The notes: a model not told the origin generated them from the sequence alone. A stretch of DNA of 64,000 nt from Streptomyces sp. CB02400 (GCF_001905725.1 NZ_LIWB01000002.1:233607-297606), one strand, 5' to 3'; shown: positions 53,655 through 63,227, counted from the stretch's first letter. Made by a program: numbers and translations.

Positions 53655-54011
53655 TCAGCAGCCGCCCGGGCCGACCCCGTCGATGCGTCCGCCGAAGTCG
53701 CCGAGGTAGCGGGAGCGCCAGTCGCCGTTGAAGACGTCCCGCTTCTCGACGGGCTGCCAGTTCACGAAGCAGGCCCGGGTACTGGCCACGGCCGAGCCGA
53801 CGTGGTCGTGGAGGCGGGGCGGCATGTCGCGGTAGCCGCTGCGCGCGGTCCACTCCCAGTAGTCGCCGTCGAAGCCCTCTTCGCTCCAGAAGCAGACCGA
53901 CCCGTCGGGACAGGACGGGGGCGCGGCCGGGGCGGCGGACGCGGCGTGGGCCGGCAGCAGGAGGGCGGTCAGGGCGAGGGCGGCGGCGAGGGACCAGGAA
54001 CGAGTCTTCAC
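53655..54011 (-). CDS. Secreted peptidase-inhibitor family I36-like protein
   Basis: The protein has 118 residues. The signal peptide (MKTRSWSLAAALALTALLLP ... ASA) is followed by a small beta/gamma-crystallin-like fold typical of family I36 (CPDGSVCFWSEEGFDGDYWE; VGSAVASTRACFVNW). Four Cys could make two disulphides (SCPDGSVC; ACFVNW; C-terminal GGC). It is predicted to be extracellular; metalloprotease inhibition is known for the family founder, SMPI. It converges on the NLR gene. Confidence 0.8.
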   Translation of the reverse strand: MKTRSWSLAAALALTALLLPAHAASAAPAAPPSCPDGSVCFWSEEGFDGDYWEWTARSGYRDMPPRLHDHVGSAVASTRACFVNWQPVEKRDVFNGDWRSRYLGDFGGRIDGVGPGGC

Positions 54012-54846
54012 GGCACTCTCCAGTAAGGCGTCGTGGAGGCATGGAATCGCCCCGGCGGACGTGCCGGGGCGATTCCAGGGTCACGGCGGGGCGGGGGCGA
54101 TCGGTCCGGTCCGCCGTCCACACCACCTGATGGAGCGAACCGGAGGCTCGGCGGGGGTGCCTCCCGGCGGGCAGCGGGCGCCGCACGCGCGGGGCGTGCG
54201 GGTCCGGGGCCCGGCACCCCGCGCCACCGGATCCACCCTCCTGGGCCGTCGGGCGGGGACGGCTCGCCCACGGCCGTCCTGCGCGGCCCCGTCGGTACCA
54301 GCTGTCCTGCGTGGCTCTGCTGATGCCGGCTGTTCTGCGCGGTCCCGTCGGTGTCGGCCGGGCACAGGCGGGCCGTGGTACGAGTCCGAGCCTTCGGTCC
54401 CTGACCGTCGGGAGGCCGCACCGGGCCTTACCGTGTGCCGGTGGTCCAGGGGGCGAGCAGGTCGTGATCGCCCGGTCGGCCAACTGCTGCTGAGTGAGGC
54501 CCTCCGCCTCGCGCTGCGCCTTGAGCCAGTCGTCGTGGATGCCGCCCGATCCGCCGGCCCTCTTGTGACAAAAGCTCTGTCATCAGCTCCTCTCCGGCGA
54601 GCCTGACCCCGCCCGTCCCACTCTGTGAGTGCATCGCCACGGACGGAACCGGCTGCCTCTCCCGTCGCGCCGACACCGTCGAACGGCTGCGACTCGCCAT
54701 GGCCGGCGACCTCCTCGGCCACGCGGCGGACCTGCTCGGCGACCGCCGCGCGACCTCGGACCAGCTCCGGTCCCTGCTCGCGCGCATGCGCGAGTCGCTG
54801 ACCGACGTGCGTCGGATCGCCGAGAGCCGGGGTGCCCGCCTGGTGG
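54012..54846. other. 835-base region with an HTH relic and imperfect repeats; no intact gene
   Basis: On the minus strand near 54450-54545, one frame reads IHDDWLKAQREAEGLTQQQLADRA, a clear XRE helix-turn-helix opening (split here: IHDDWLKAQREAEGL then TQQQLADRA). It breaks soon after. The plus strand near 54650-54840 has a helical frame (VERLRLAMAGDLLGHAADLL) with no good start. Three imperfect 28-base repeats lie at 54272-54355. The whole looks like decayed regulatory genes. Confidence 0.45.
54272..54355. repeat. Three tandem 28-base imperfect repeats
   Basis: Units start at 54272, 54300 and 54328. Units 1 and 3 agree at 23 of 28 positions (GTCCTGCGCGGCCCCGTCGG versus GTTCTGCGCGGTCCCGTCGG); the middle unit is more diverged. 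Confidence 0.5.
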
Positions 54847-55653
54847 CTACCAGATCGCCTCGACCCACTCCGGGTGGTCGATGAACGGGTTGCGGTTGTG
54901 CTGGTACGAGTCGTAGATGACCTCGTTGCGGTTCTCCTCGAACGCGCTCGGCGGGTCCTCCTGGTGCCACTGCTTCAGGACCGAGAGGCGGCCGTGGTAC
55001 GGGTTGCTGCCGTTGGTGACGGAGTCGTTGGGCTCCAGGTCGGGCCAGCCGTCGGTGCCCTCGTAGCGGACGGCCATGTAGAGGATCATGCGGGCCACGT
55101 CGCCCTTGACCGCGTCGCGCGGCTCGAAGGAGTTCGAGTCGGTCAGGCTGCCGCCGCTGTCGGTGAACGAGCTGCCGCCGTTGTCGAAGTCCTTGTTGCC
55201 CCGGACGGAGTTGACCCGGACGTCCTCGGGGCGCAGATGGTGCAGGTCGGTGCCGGGACCGGTGGAGGTGCCGAAGTCGCCGTGGGACTTGGCCCACACG
55301 TGCTCGCGGTTCCAGTCGCCCACGTCACCGCCGTTGAGGGACTTGCTGCGGGAGATGCCCGAGTACAGCAGGATCACGTTGCCGCTGTTGTCCGGGTCCT
55401 GGTCGGTGACCTTCAGGGCGTTCCAGACGGCCGAGTACGAGAGCTTCGTCTGGTCGCTGATGATCGTGTGCAGGGAGTCCTTCAGCGCCGTGCCGGACTT
55501 GCCGATCGCGTCGGCGTAGTACGTGTCGTCGTACGCGGTGGTCGCGGCGCCGGCGGTGGGGGCGTTCAGCGCGGGGACGGCGAGGCCGACCAGGACGGCC
55601 GAGGTGGCCAGGGCGAGGGTCTTCCAGCGGCGGCGTATGTGTGTCACGGGCAT
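54847..55653 (-). CDS. Secreted endonuclease I family nuclease
   Basis: The protein has 268 residues. The signal peptide (MPVTHIRRRWKTLALATSAV ... TAGA) is followed by an endonuclease I domain (Bsn/NucM type). The beta-beta-alpha metal finger is DWNREHVWAKSHGDFG, with a second conserved DLHHLRPEDVRVNSVRGNKD. The C terminus is WHQEDPPSAFEENRNEVIYD SYQHNRNPFID. It should degrade DNA or RNA outside the cell, probably for phosphate or nucleotide scavenging. It is divergent from the phytase-like gene at 55797, suggesting shared control by phosphate, which is inference. Confidence 0.9.
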   Translation of the reverse strand: MPVTHIRRRWKTLALATSAVLVGLAVPALNAPTAGAATTAYDDTYYADAIGKSGTALKDSLHTIISDQTKLSYSAVWNALKVTDQDPDNSGNVILLYSGISRSKSLNGGDVGDWNREHVWAKSHGDFGTSTGPGTDLHHLRPEDVRVNSVRGNKDFDNGGSSFTDSGGSLTDSNSFEPRDAVKGDVARMILYMAVRYEGTDGWPDLEPNDSVTNGSNPYHGRLSVLKQWHQEDPPSAFEENRNEVIYDSYQHNRNPFIDHPEWVEAIW

Positions 55654-55796
55654 GGGGGCGTCCGATCTACGCGGGTTGATTGAAAGGCCGATCGAAGCGT
55701 GACATGGACATGTATGCACAGGGGTGAAGGAGAGGTGTCGGTCATGTGTCGGTAAGAAGTGACCGGCCGTCACCCGGCTGCCCTACGGTGACGCCC

Positions 55797-56756
55797 ATGC
55801 GTCTGCGACCGATCCTCGCCACCCTCACCGCCGCCCTCGCGGCCGCCACCTGCCTCACGGCCGCAGGCCCTGCGGCCGCGCACGGCGGCAGGGCCTGCTC
55901 CCCGTCCGTCTCCGTCGACCGTTTCTCCGACGCCCTCGACAAGACGACGTACGACGGCACCTACGTCGGCAACCTCTCCGCCCTCGCCCCGGACCGTCAC
56001 CGCACGGTCGCCGCCCTCTCCGACCGCTCCGCCCTGTTCCGGCTGGACGCCCGCACCCTGCGGCCCGAGGGCGTGATCCCGCTCGCCGACGAGAACGGGG
56101 CCGCGCTCGACGCGGAAGGGCTGGTCGTCGACCGGGACGGGACGTACCTCGTCTCCTCCGAGACCGAGCCCACCGTGCGCCGCTACTCCCGTGACGGGAA
56201 GATCCTCGACCGGCTCTCCGTACCCGGGGAACTCCGTACGCGCGCCCGCGCCAACGGCACCTTCGAAGGGCTGACCCTCCTCCCCGGCGGCCGCACCCTG
56301 ATCGCGTCGATGGAGTACCCCCTCACCGGCGACCCCGACGACCAGGTCCGTCTCCAGACCTGGCGGCGCACCGCCCACGGCGACTTCCGGCCCGGCGCGC
56401 AGTACACCTACCGGATCGACCCGGGCCACGGCGTCTCCGAGGTCACCGCCACCCCCGACGGACGGCTGCTCGTCCTGGAGCGCGGCTTCACCTCCGGTGT
56501 CGGCAACACCGTCCGGCTCTACCTGGCCGACCGCCACGGCACCGCGTACGACAAGACCCTGCTCGCCGACCTCGCCGACTGCCCCACCCTCGGCGCCACC
56601 GCCGAGCAGCCCCAGACCAATCCCCTCCTCGACAACATCGAGGGCATGACCGTCACCGGCCGGTCCAAGGGCCGCCTGAACCTGCTCATGGTCAGCGACG
56701 ACAACCAGAACGAGAACCAGACCACCCGCCTCTACGCTCTGCGCGTACGCCTCTGA
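55797..56756 (+). CDS. Secreted esterase-like / phytase-like beta-propeller protein
   Basis: The protein has 319 residues. The signal peptide ends near AAGPAAAHG. The mature part is a six-bladed-propeller-like domain of the esterase-like activity of phytase family (DRFSDALDKTTYDGTYVGNL SALAP; DAEGLVVDRDGTYLVSSETE; FEGLTLLPGGRTLIASMEYP; NPLLDNIEGMTVTG; LMVSDDNQNENQTTRLYAL). Acidic clusters could bind calcium and phosphate. Extracellular phosphoester release is the family expectation. Confidence 0.82.
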   Translation: MRLRPILATLTAALAAATCLTAAGPAAAHGGRACSPSVSVDRFSDALDKTTYDGTYVGNLSALAPDRHRTVAALSDRSALFRLDARTLRPEGVIPLADENGAALDAEGLVVDRDGTYLVSSETEPTVRRYSRDGKILDRLSVPGELRTRARANGTFEGLTLLPGGRTLIASMEYPLTGDPDDQVRLQTWRRTAHGDFRPGAQYTYRIDPGHGVSEVTATPDGRLLVLERGFTSGVGNTVRLYLADRHGTAYDKTLLADLADCPTLGATAEQPQTNPLLDNIEGMTVTGRSKGRLNLLMVSDDNQNENQTTRLYALRVRL

Positions 56757-56832
56757 ACACCGCGGAGGGATGAAATCCGCCGTCGGCCGCGTTGGTGCCT
56801 TCCGGTAGATCAGGACGATCGGAGGGCACCGC

Positions 56833-59800
56833 GTGACACCGCAACGGGGATGGGCACGGCGACTGGCCGCATACGCGTGGCGGCATCCGAAGGACGTCGT
56901 CCTCGCGCTGGGCTCCTCCCTCGGCGGCATGGCCGTCATGGCGCTGGTCCCGCTGATCACCAAGGTGATCATCGACGACGTCATCGGCGACAGGACCAGG
57001 TCCATGACCACCTGGGCCGGTCTGCTCGTCGGGGCCGCGCTCGCCGTCTACGTCCTCACCTACATCCGCCGCTACTACGGCGGCCGGCTCGCCCTCGACG
57101 TCCAGCACGACCTGCGGACCGAGATGTACGGGACGATCACCCGGCTCGACGGCAGACGCCAGGACGAGCTGTCCACCGGGCAGGTCGTCGGACGTGCCAC
57201 CAGCGACCTCCAACTGATCCAGAGCCTGCTCTTCATGCTGCCGATGACCATCGGCAACCTCCTGCTGTTCCTGATCTCCCTCGTGATCATGGCGTGGCTG
57301 TCGCTGCCGCTCACCGCCGTCGCCCTCGCCGTCGCCCCCGCCCTGTGGTGGATCGCCAAGCGCAGCCGCACCCGGCTGCACCCCTCCACCTGGTACGCGC
57401 AGGCGCAGGCGGGAGCCGTGGCCGGGGTGGTCGACGGCGCGGTCAGCGGCGTGCGCGTGGTGAAGGGCTTCGGGCAGGAGGAGCAGGAGACCGGCAAGCT
57501 GCGCGAGGTCGGACGGCGGCTGTACGCCGGGCGGCTGCGCACCATCCGGCTGAACTCCCGGTACACCCCGGCCCTCCAGGCCGTCCCCGCCCTCGGCCAG
57601 GTGGCGATGCTGGCGCTCGGCGGCTGGCTCGCCGTACGCGGGCACATCACGCTCGGTACGTTCGTCGCCTTCTCCACCTACCTCGCCCAGCTCGTCGGCC
57701 CGGTCCGGATGCTCGCGATGGTCCTCACCGTCGGCCAGCAGGCCCGCGCCGGCACCGAACGCGTCCTGGAGCTGATCGACACCGAGCCGTCCCTGACCGA
57801 CGGCACCAAGGAACTGCCCGCCGACGCCCCGGCGACCGTCGAGTTCGACGACGTCTCCTTCGGCTACGACCCCGACCGGCCGGTCCTGGACGGCCTCTCC
57901 TTCGAGATCCGCCCCGGCGAGACACTCGCCGTCGTCGGCGCCTCCGGCTCCGGCAAGTCCACCGTCTCCCTGCTCCTGCCGCGCTTCTACGACGTCACCC
58001 ACGGCGCCGTGCTCGTAGGCGGCCACGACGTGCGCGAGCTGACCACCGAGTCCCTGCGGGCCGCGATCGGGCTGGTCCCCGAGGACTCCTTCCTCTTCTC
58101 CGACACCGTGCGCGCCAACATCGCGTACGGCCGCCCGGACGCCACCGACGAACAGATCACCGCCGCCGCCCGCGCGGCCCAGGCCGACCGGTTCATCGAC
58201 GAGCTGCCCGACGGCTACGACACCACGGTCGGCGAGCACGGCCTGACCCTCTCCGGCGGCCAGCGCCAGCGCGTCGCCCTGGCCCGCGCCATCCTCACCG
58301 ACCCGCGCCTGCTGGTCCTGGACGACGCGACCTCCGCCGTGGACGCCCGCGTCGAGCACGAGATCCACGAGGCGCTCAAGGGCGTCATGCGGGGCCGTAC
58401 GACGCTGCTGATAGCCCACCGCCGCTCCACCCTCAACCTCGCCGACCGCATCGCCGTCCTCGACGGCGGCCGGCTCGCCGCCATCGGTACCCACGACGAG
58501 CTGCAACGGCGCTCCGCCCTCTACCGCAGGCTGCTCACCGACCCCGACGAGCTGGGCGCCGTCTCCCCGGGCCACACCCCGCCCGCCGGGCCGCAGGAGG
58601 AGGACACCTCGGTCCGCGCGGAGCTGGACGCCGAGTTCGACGCCGAGCGCGGGGTCACGCCCCGGCTGTGGACCGGTGACCGCGAGCCCAAGGACGCCGC
58701 GCTGGCCGGCACCCCGGCCACCCCGGAACTCCTCGCCCAGGTGGAGGCGCTGCCCCCGGCGAACGACGTCCCCGACGTCGACGAGGACCAGGCCGTCCGG
58801 CCCGAGGACTCCTACGGCCTGCGCCGCCTCCTGCGCGGCTTCCGCACCCCCCTCCTCATCAGCCTCGGCCTGGTCGCCGTGGACGCCGGGATGGGCCTGC
58901 TGCTGCCGGTGCTGATCCGGCACGGCATCGACCAGGGCGTCACCCAGGCGGCCCTCGGCGCGGTCTGGGCGGCCTCCCTGCTGGGCCTGCTCGCCGTGAT
59001 CGCCCAGTGGTCGGCGCAGATCGGCGAGATCCGGATGACCGGACGCACCGGCGAACGCGTGCTCTACGCGCTGCGGCTGAAGATCTTCGCCCAGCTCCAG
59101 CGGCTCGGCCTCGACTACTACGAGCGCGAGCTGACCGGCCGGATCATGACCCGGATGACGACGGACGTCGACGCGCTGTCGACGTTCCTGCAGACGGGCC
59201 TGGTCACGGCGTTCGTCTCGGTCGTCACCTTCTTCGGCATCATGGCCGCCCTGCTGGTCCTCGACGTCGGGCTCGCCCTCGTCGTCTTCGCCACCCTGCC
59301 CCCGCTGATCGTCGGCACGTACTTCTTCCGCCGGGCCAGCGTGAAGGCGTACGAGCTGGCGCGGGAGCGGGTGTCGGTGGTCAACGCCGATCTTCAGGAG
59401 TCGGTGGCGGGGCTGCGGATCGTGCAGGCGTTCCGCCGCGAGCGGGACGGCGGACGCCGGTTCGCCGAGCGCAGCGCCGACTACCGCGAGGCGCGCATAC
59501 GGGGCCAGTGGCTGATCTCGGTGTACTTCCCGTTCGTGCAGTTCCTGTCCTCGATCGCGGCCGCGGCCGTGCTGGTCGTGGGCGGGGGCCGGGTCGACGA
59601 CGGGACGCTGGCGATCGGCTCGCTGGTGGCGTACCTGCTCTACATCGACCTGTTCTTCGCGCCGGTGCAGCAGCTCTCCCAGGTCTTCGACGGCTACCAG
59701 CAGGCGTCCGTCTCGCTGGGCCGCATCCAGGAACTGCTGCGGGAGCCGGCCTCCACGGGAACCGCCGCGAAGCCGCTCGACGTGCCGTCCCTGCGCGGGG

Positions 59801-60540
59801 AGATCGCCTTCGAGGACGTGCACTTCGCCTACGGGGACGGCGAGGAGGCGCTCGACGGCATCGACCTCACCGTCCCCGCCGGACAGACCGTCGCCTTCGT
59901 CGGCGAGACCGGCGCGGGCAAGTCCACGCTGGTCAAGCTGGTGGCCCGGTTCTACGACCCGACCGGCGGGCGGGTCACCGTCGACGGCACGGACCTGAGG
60001 GACCTGGACATCACCGCGTACCGGCACCGGCTCGGGGTCGTACCGCAGGAGGCGTACCTCTTCCCCGGCACCGTCCGCGACGCCATCGCCTACGGCCGCC
60101 CGGACGCCGGCGACGCCGAGGTGGAGGCGGCGGCCCGCGCGGTCGGCGCGCACGAGATGATCGCCACACTGGACGGCGGCTACCTCCACGAGGTCGCCGA
60201 ACGCGGCCGCAACCTGTCAGCCGGACAGCGCCAGCTCATCGCGCTGGCCCGCGCCGAACTCGTCGACCCGGACGTGCTGCTGCTCGACGAGGCGACGGCC
60301 GCGCTCGACCTGGCCACCGAGGCGCAGGTCAACCAGGCGACCGACCGCCTGGCAGGACGTCGTACGACGCTGGTCGTCGCCCACCGCCTGACCACGGCCG
60401 CCCGCGCCGACCGGGTGGTCGTGATGGACCACGGCCGGGTCGCGGAGGACGGCACGCACGACGAACTGCTGCGGCTCGGCGGCAAGTACGCCGCGCTGTG
60501 GCGGACGTTCGTCGGGGAGGACGTACCGGCGCCGGCGTGA
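56833..60540 (+). CDS. Fused full-length ABC exporter (TMD-NBD-TMD-NBD)
   Basis: The protein has 1235 residues from a GTG at 56833 with GGAGGG six bases upstream. Membrane domain 1 is at about 15-305. NBD1 (about 340-575) has GASGSGKST and LSGGQRQR, but its Walker B ends LVLDDATSAVD, with Asp in place of the catalytic Glu. A Pro/Glu linker (about 580-660) leads to membrane domain 2 (about 670-945). NBD2 (about 985-1215) has GETGAGKST, LSAGQRQL and the canonical LLLDEATAALD. It is a single-chain equivalent of heterodimeric multidrug or peptide exporters with one degenerate ATP site. The substrate is unknown. Confidence 0.92.
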   Translation: MTPQRGWARRLAAYAWRHPKDVVLALGSSLGGMAVMALVPLITKVIIDDVIGDRTRSMTTWAGLLVGAALAVYVLTYIRRYYGGRLALDVQHDLRTEMYGTITRLDGRRQDELSTGQVVGRATSDLQLIQSLLFMLPMTIGNLLLFLISLVIMAWLSLPLTAVALAVAPALWWIAKRSRTRLHPSTWYAQAQAGAVAGVVDGAVSGVRVVKGFGQEEQETGKLREVGRRLYAGRLRTIRLNSRYTPALQAVPALGQVAMLALGGWLAVRGHITLGTFVAFSTYLAQLVGPVRMLAMVLTVGQQARAGTERVLELIDTEPSLTDGTKELPADAPATVEFDDVSFGYDPDRPVLDGLSFEIRPGETLAVVGASGSGKSTVSLLLPRFYDVTHGAVLVGGHDVRELTTESLRAAIGLVPEDSFLFSDTVRANIAYGRPDATDEQITAAARAAQADRFIDELPDGYDTTVGEHGLTLSGGQRQRVALARAILTDPRLLVLDDATSAVDARVEHEIHEALKGVMRGRTTLLIAHRRSTLNLADRIAVLDGGRLAAIGTHDELQRRSALYRRLLTDPDELGAVSPGHTPPAGPQEEDTSVRAELDAEFDAERGVTPRLWTGDREPKDAALAGTPATPELLAQVEALPPANDVPDVDEDQAVRPEDSYGLRRLLRGFRTPLLISLGLVAVDAGMGLLLPVLIRHGIDQGVTQAALGAVWAASLLGLLAVIAQWSAQIGEIRMTGRTGERVLYALRLKIFAQLQRLGLDYYERELTGRIMTRMTTDVDALSTFLQTGLVTAFVSVVTFFGIMAALLVLDVGLALVVFATLPPLIVGTYFFRRASVKAYELARERVSVVNADLQESVAGLRIVQAFRRERDGGRRFAERSADYREARIRGQWLISVYFPFVQFLSSIAAAAVLVVGGGRVDDGTLAIGSLVAYLLYIDLFFAPVQQLSQVFDGYQQASVSLGRIQELLREPASTGTAAKPLDVPSLRGEIAFEDVHFAYGDGEEALDGIDLTVPAGQTVAFVGETGAGKSTLVKLVARFYDPTGGRVTVDGTDLRDLDITAYRHRLGVVPQEAYLFPGTVRDAIAYGRPDAGDAEVEAAARAVGAHEMIATLDGGYLHEVAERGRNLSAGQRQLIALARAELVDPDVLLLDEATAALDLATEAQVNQATDRLAGRRTTLVVAHRLTTAARADRVVVMDHGRVAEDGTHDELLRLGGKYAALWRTFVGEDVPAPA

Positions 60541-60648
60541 GGGGCGGCCCCGCTCTTGTGAGGCGTGGGCGCAACCATCCGACCTACGTCATGCGTCCGT
60601 ACACGCGTACGCCGCCTGACGCGGCAGGCGCGGTACGGGAGGACGACT

Positions 60649-61035
60649 GTGGGCAGTGGAGCGATACGCCGGCGACTCGCGCTCGGCCTTGCGGTGCTGA
60701 CCGCCTCGGGGCTGCTCGCGGTCGCCGCGCCGGGGGACGCGCACGCCGCCTCCTACTGTGCCGGGCGCAAGGTGCGCACCCTGCCGTTCTCCACCGGCTC
60801 GGTGGTCGTCTACAAGCGGGGCGGCTACGTCTGCGCCGTCACCCTCGCCAAGAAGCCCGGCACCAAACGGAAGATGTCGGTGAGCGTACAGGCGCGCGGG
60901 GGCCGCCCGGTCGTCGACGAGGGCAACTTCAAGCACCACGCCGGACCGGTGACCGTGCACGCCGGCCGCCGCTGCGTGTGGGTGAAGGGCAGGGTCGGCG
61001 GGGGGGCCGTCAGCTCCGGCTGGATCCTGTGCTGA
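60649..61035 (+). CDS. Small secreted basic protein
   Basis: The protein has 128 residues from a GTG at 60649 with GGGAGG seven bases upstream. The signal peptide (VGSGAIRRRLALGLAVLTAS ... DAHAA) is followed by a basic, beta-rich mature part (SYCAGRKVRTLPFSTGSVVV YKRGGYVCAV; HAGRRCVWVKGRVGGG; GWILC) with four Cys and many Arg/Lys/Gly. No family is recognised. It is secreted, perhaps cell-wall or polymer binding. Confidence 0.75.
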   Translation: MGSGAIRRRLALGLAVLTASGLLAVAAPGDAHAASYCAGRKVRTLPFSTGSVVVYKRGGYVCAVTLAKKPGTKRKMSVSVQARGGRPVVDEGNFKHHAGPVTVHAGRRCVWVKGRVGGGAVSSGWILC

Positions 61036-61131
61036 CCCCTCGCCGATAGAGGGTTATCCCTATGTCCCCTGGTGCTGCGGGGAGTTGGTCGAGTAGCTTC
61101 CGGCGCACATCTGTCTCACAGGGGAGTGCGC

Positions 61132-62565
61132 ATGCGCAAGGCGCTCAGATGGCTGCTGGCGCTCACGGTGCTCATAGGCACACTGAGTACGGCCGGGGCG
61201 GCCACCGCCGCCGAGCCGGAGGCCACCGGCACCACTGACATCAAGGAGAGACTGCTCTCCATTCCGGGCATGAGCCTGATCGAGGAGAAGCCGTACACCG
61301 GGTACCGCTTCTTCGTCCTCAACTACACCCAGCCGGTCGACCACCGCAGGCCCTCCAAGGGCACGTTCGAGCAGCGGATCACCGTGCTGCACAAGGACAC
61401 CGCGCGGCCGACCGTCTTCTACACCGGCGGCTACAGCGTCTCCACGACGCCCCGCCGCGCCGAGCCGACCCAGATCGTGGACGGCAACCAGGTCTCCATG
61501 GAGTACCGCTTCTTCACCCCGTCCCGGCCCGAGCCGGCCGACTGGTCGAAGCTGGACATCTGGCAGGCCGCCAGCGACCAGCACCGCATCTTCAAGGCCC
61601 TGAAGAGGATCTACTCCGAGAACTGGATCTCCACCGGCGGCTCCAAGGGCGGCATGACCGCCACCTACTACGAGCGCTTCTACCCGCGTGACATGGACGG
61701 CGTGGTCGCCTACGTCGCCCCCAACGACGTGGTGAACAGGGAGGACTCGGCCTACGACCGCTTCTTCCGCACCGTCGGCACCAAGGAGTGCCGCGACCGG
61801 CTGAACGCCGTGCAGCGCGAGGCGCTGGTGCGCCGGGCACCGCTGGAGGAGAAGTACGAGGCGGTCGCCGCCGAGAACGGCTACACCTTCGACACCATCG
61901 GCAGCCTGGACCGGGCCTACGAGGCCGTCGTCCTCGACTACGTGTGGGGCTTCTGGCAGTACAGCACCCTCGCCGACTGCGAGCAGATCCCGGCGGACGC
62001 CAAGAACGCCACCGACGACGAGATCTGGACGTCGATCGACACGATCTCCGGGTTCTCGTTCTACACGGACCAGGGCCTGAGCCCGTACACGCCGTACTAC
62101 TACCAGGCCGGCACGCAGCTCGGCGCGCCGACCATCCACTTCCCGCACATCGAGAAGAAGTACGTCCGCTACGGCTACCAGCCGCCGCGCAACTTCGTGC
62201 CCCGCTCGATCGGCATGAGGTTCGAGCCGTGGGCCATGCGGGACGTCGACTCCTGGGTCCGCCACAACGCGAACCACATGCTGTTCGTGTACGGCGAGAA
62301 CGACCCGTGGGGCGCCGAGCGGTTCCGTCTCGGGCACGGCGCGCGTGACTCGTACGTCCTCACCGCGCCCGGCATGAACCACGGTGCGAACGTGGCCGGT
62401 CTGGTCGCCGAGGAGAAGGCGCTGGCCACGGCCCGCATCCTGGACTGGGCGGACGTCACGCCGAGCACGGTGCGGGAGAACCCGGCGGCGGCGAAGCCGC
62501 TGGCGAAGTTCGACGCCAAGCTGGACAAGCGGAACGTCGAGCAGGAGCGGACGCTGCGCCCGTAA
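61132..62565 (+). CDS. Secreted family S37 (PS-10) prolyl tri/tetrapeptidyl aminopeptidase-like peptidase
   Basis: The protein has 477 residues. The signal peptide (MRKALRWLLALTVLIGTLST ... TAAEPEA) is followed by an alpha/beta-hydrolase peptidase of the S37 type. The nucleophile is Ser171 in STGGSKGGMTATYYERFYP. The acid is probably in FVYGENDPWGAERF, and the His is in TAPGMNHGANV. Upstream segments PVDHRRPSKGTFEQRITVLH and VDGNQVSMEYRFF fit the family. It trims peptides outside the cell. The ATG at 61132 has GGGGAG upstream. Confidence 0.9.
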   Translation: MRKALRWLLALTVLIGTLSTAGAATAAEPEATGTTDIKERLLSIPGMSLIEEKPYTGYRFFVLNYTQPVDHRRPSKGTFEQRITVLHKDTARPTVFYTGGYSVSTTPRRAEPTQIVDGNQVSMEYRFFTPSRPEPADWSKLDIWQAASDQHRIFKALKRIYSENWISTGGSKGGMTATYYERFYPRDMDGVVAYVAPNDVVNREDSAYDRFFRTVGTKECRDRLNAVQREALVRRAPLEEKYEAVAAENGYTFDTIGSLDRAYEAVVLDYVWGFWQYSTLADCEQIPADAKNATDDEIWTSIDTISGFSFYTDQGLSPYTPYYYQAGTQLGAPTIHFPHIEKKYVRYGYQPPRNFVPRSIGMRFEPWAMRDVDSWVRHNANHMLFVYGENDPWGAERFRLGHGARDSYVLTAPGMNHGANVAGLVAEEKALATARILDWADVTPSTVRENPAAAKPLAKFDAKLDKRNVEQERTLRP

Positions 62566-62579
62566 GGGGTGACGCGGGA

Positions 62580-63227
62580 CTACACCGGGCGGGCGCAGCC
62601 CACCGGTGACGTGCCGCCGAGCCGGACGTAGAGGGCCGTGGACGCCGGGCACTTGGACCGGTCGTCCACGGCCTTCACCACCTTGAACTCCGGTTCCCGT
62701 TTCTCGCTGCCGTCGCACGCGGTCTCGCGGACCTTGCCGTCGCCCAGGTCGTAGACGCAGTCGCCGACGATGGTGCGCGGCCCGCCCCCGCCGCCCGGAT
62801 CGCCGGGGTGCGGCGGCTGGAGGTGGCGCATACAGGCGTAGCCGCGCGGCACCGCCCCGTCGCCGTCCTCGTCGGAGGAGGGGCGCTGCTCGCTGATGTG
62901 CAGCACGAAGTCGGTGGTGGCCGGGCAGCGCGGCCCGCCGCGCACGGCCCCGTCGTGGCGGGCGACGACCCGGGCCGCCGCCCGTTCGCTCCCGCAGGAC
63001 ACCTCGGTGAAACTGGTCCGGCCGAAGGAGCTGCACTCGTCGATCGCGAGGAACACCGCCCCGTACCCGGACTGCCGGGCCGGCGTCGGCGACGCCGTAC
63101 GCCGCTCGACCGGCCTGCCGTCCTTCTCGGCGCCGCCCGGCGCGCTCTGGCAGCCGGTGAGCAGCACCGCGACCGCCGCCGCGAACGCGGCGCGCGTCCC
63201 CCACCCACTTCGCACGTGCATCGTCAT
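62580..63227 (-). CDS. Hypothetical lipoprotein
   Basis: The protein has 215 residues (ATG at 63227; the ATG at 63221 is equally possible). The signal peptide ends in lipobox LLTGC (about 26), followed by a charged linker. The mature protein has eight further Cys and repeated CPA/T motifs (RCPATTDFVLHI; KCPASTALYVRL), suggesting a duplicated disulphide-linked fold (VSCGSERAAARVVARHDG and TACDGSEKREPEFKVVKA are the matching parts). No function is recognised. It converges on the peptidase gene. Confidence 0.7.
   Translation of the reverse strand: MTMHVRSGWGTRAAFAAAVAVLLTGCQSAPGGAEKDGRPVERRTASPTPARQSGYGAVFLAIDECSSFGRTSFTEVSCGSERAAARVVARHDGAVRGGPRCPATTDFVLHISEQRPSSDEDGDGAVPRGYACMRHLQPPHPGDPGGGGGPRTIVGDCVYDLGDGKVRETACDGSEKREPEFKVVKAVDDRSKCPASTALYVRLGGTSPVGCARPV

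Noticed and set aside
56692..60189. A 1165-codon open frame on the minus strand opposite the ABC exporter
   Set aside because: It is repetitive in Gly, Asp, Gln and Arg with no domains, no ribosome site, and exactly mirrors a convincing exporter on the plus strand. High-GC codon bias keeps such frames open.
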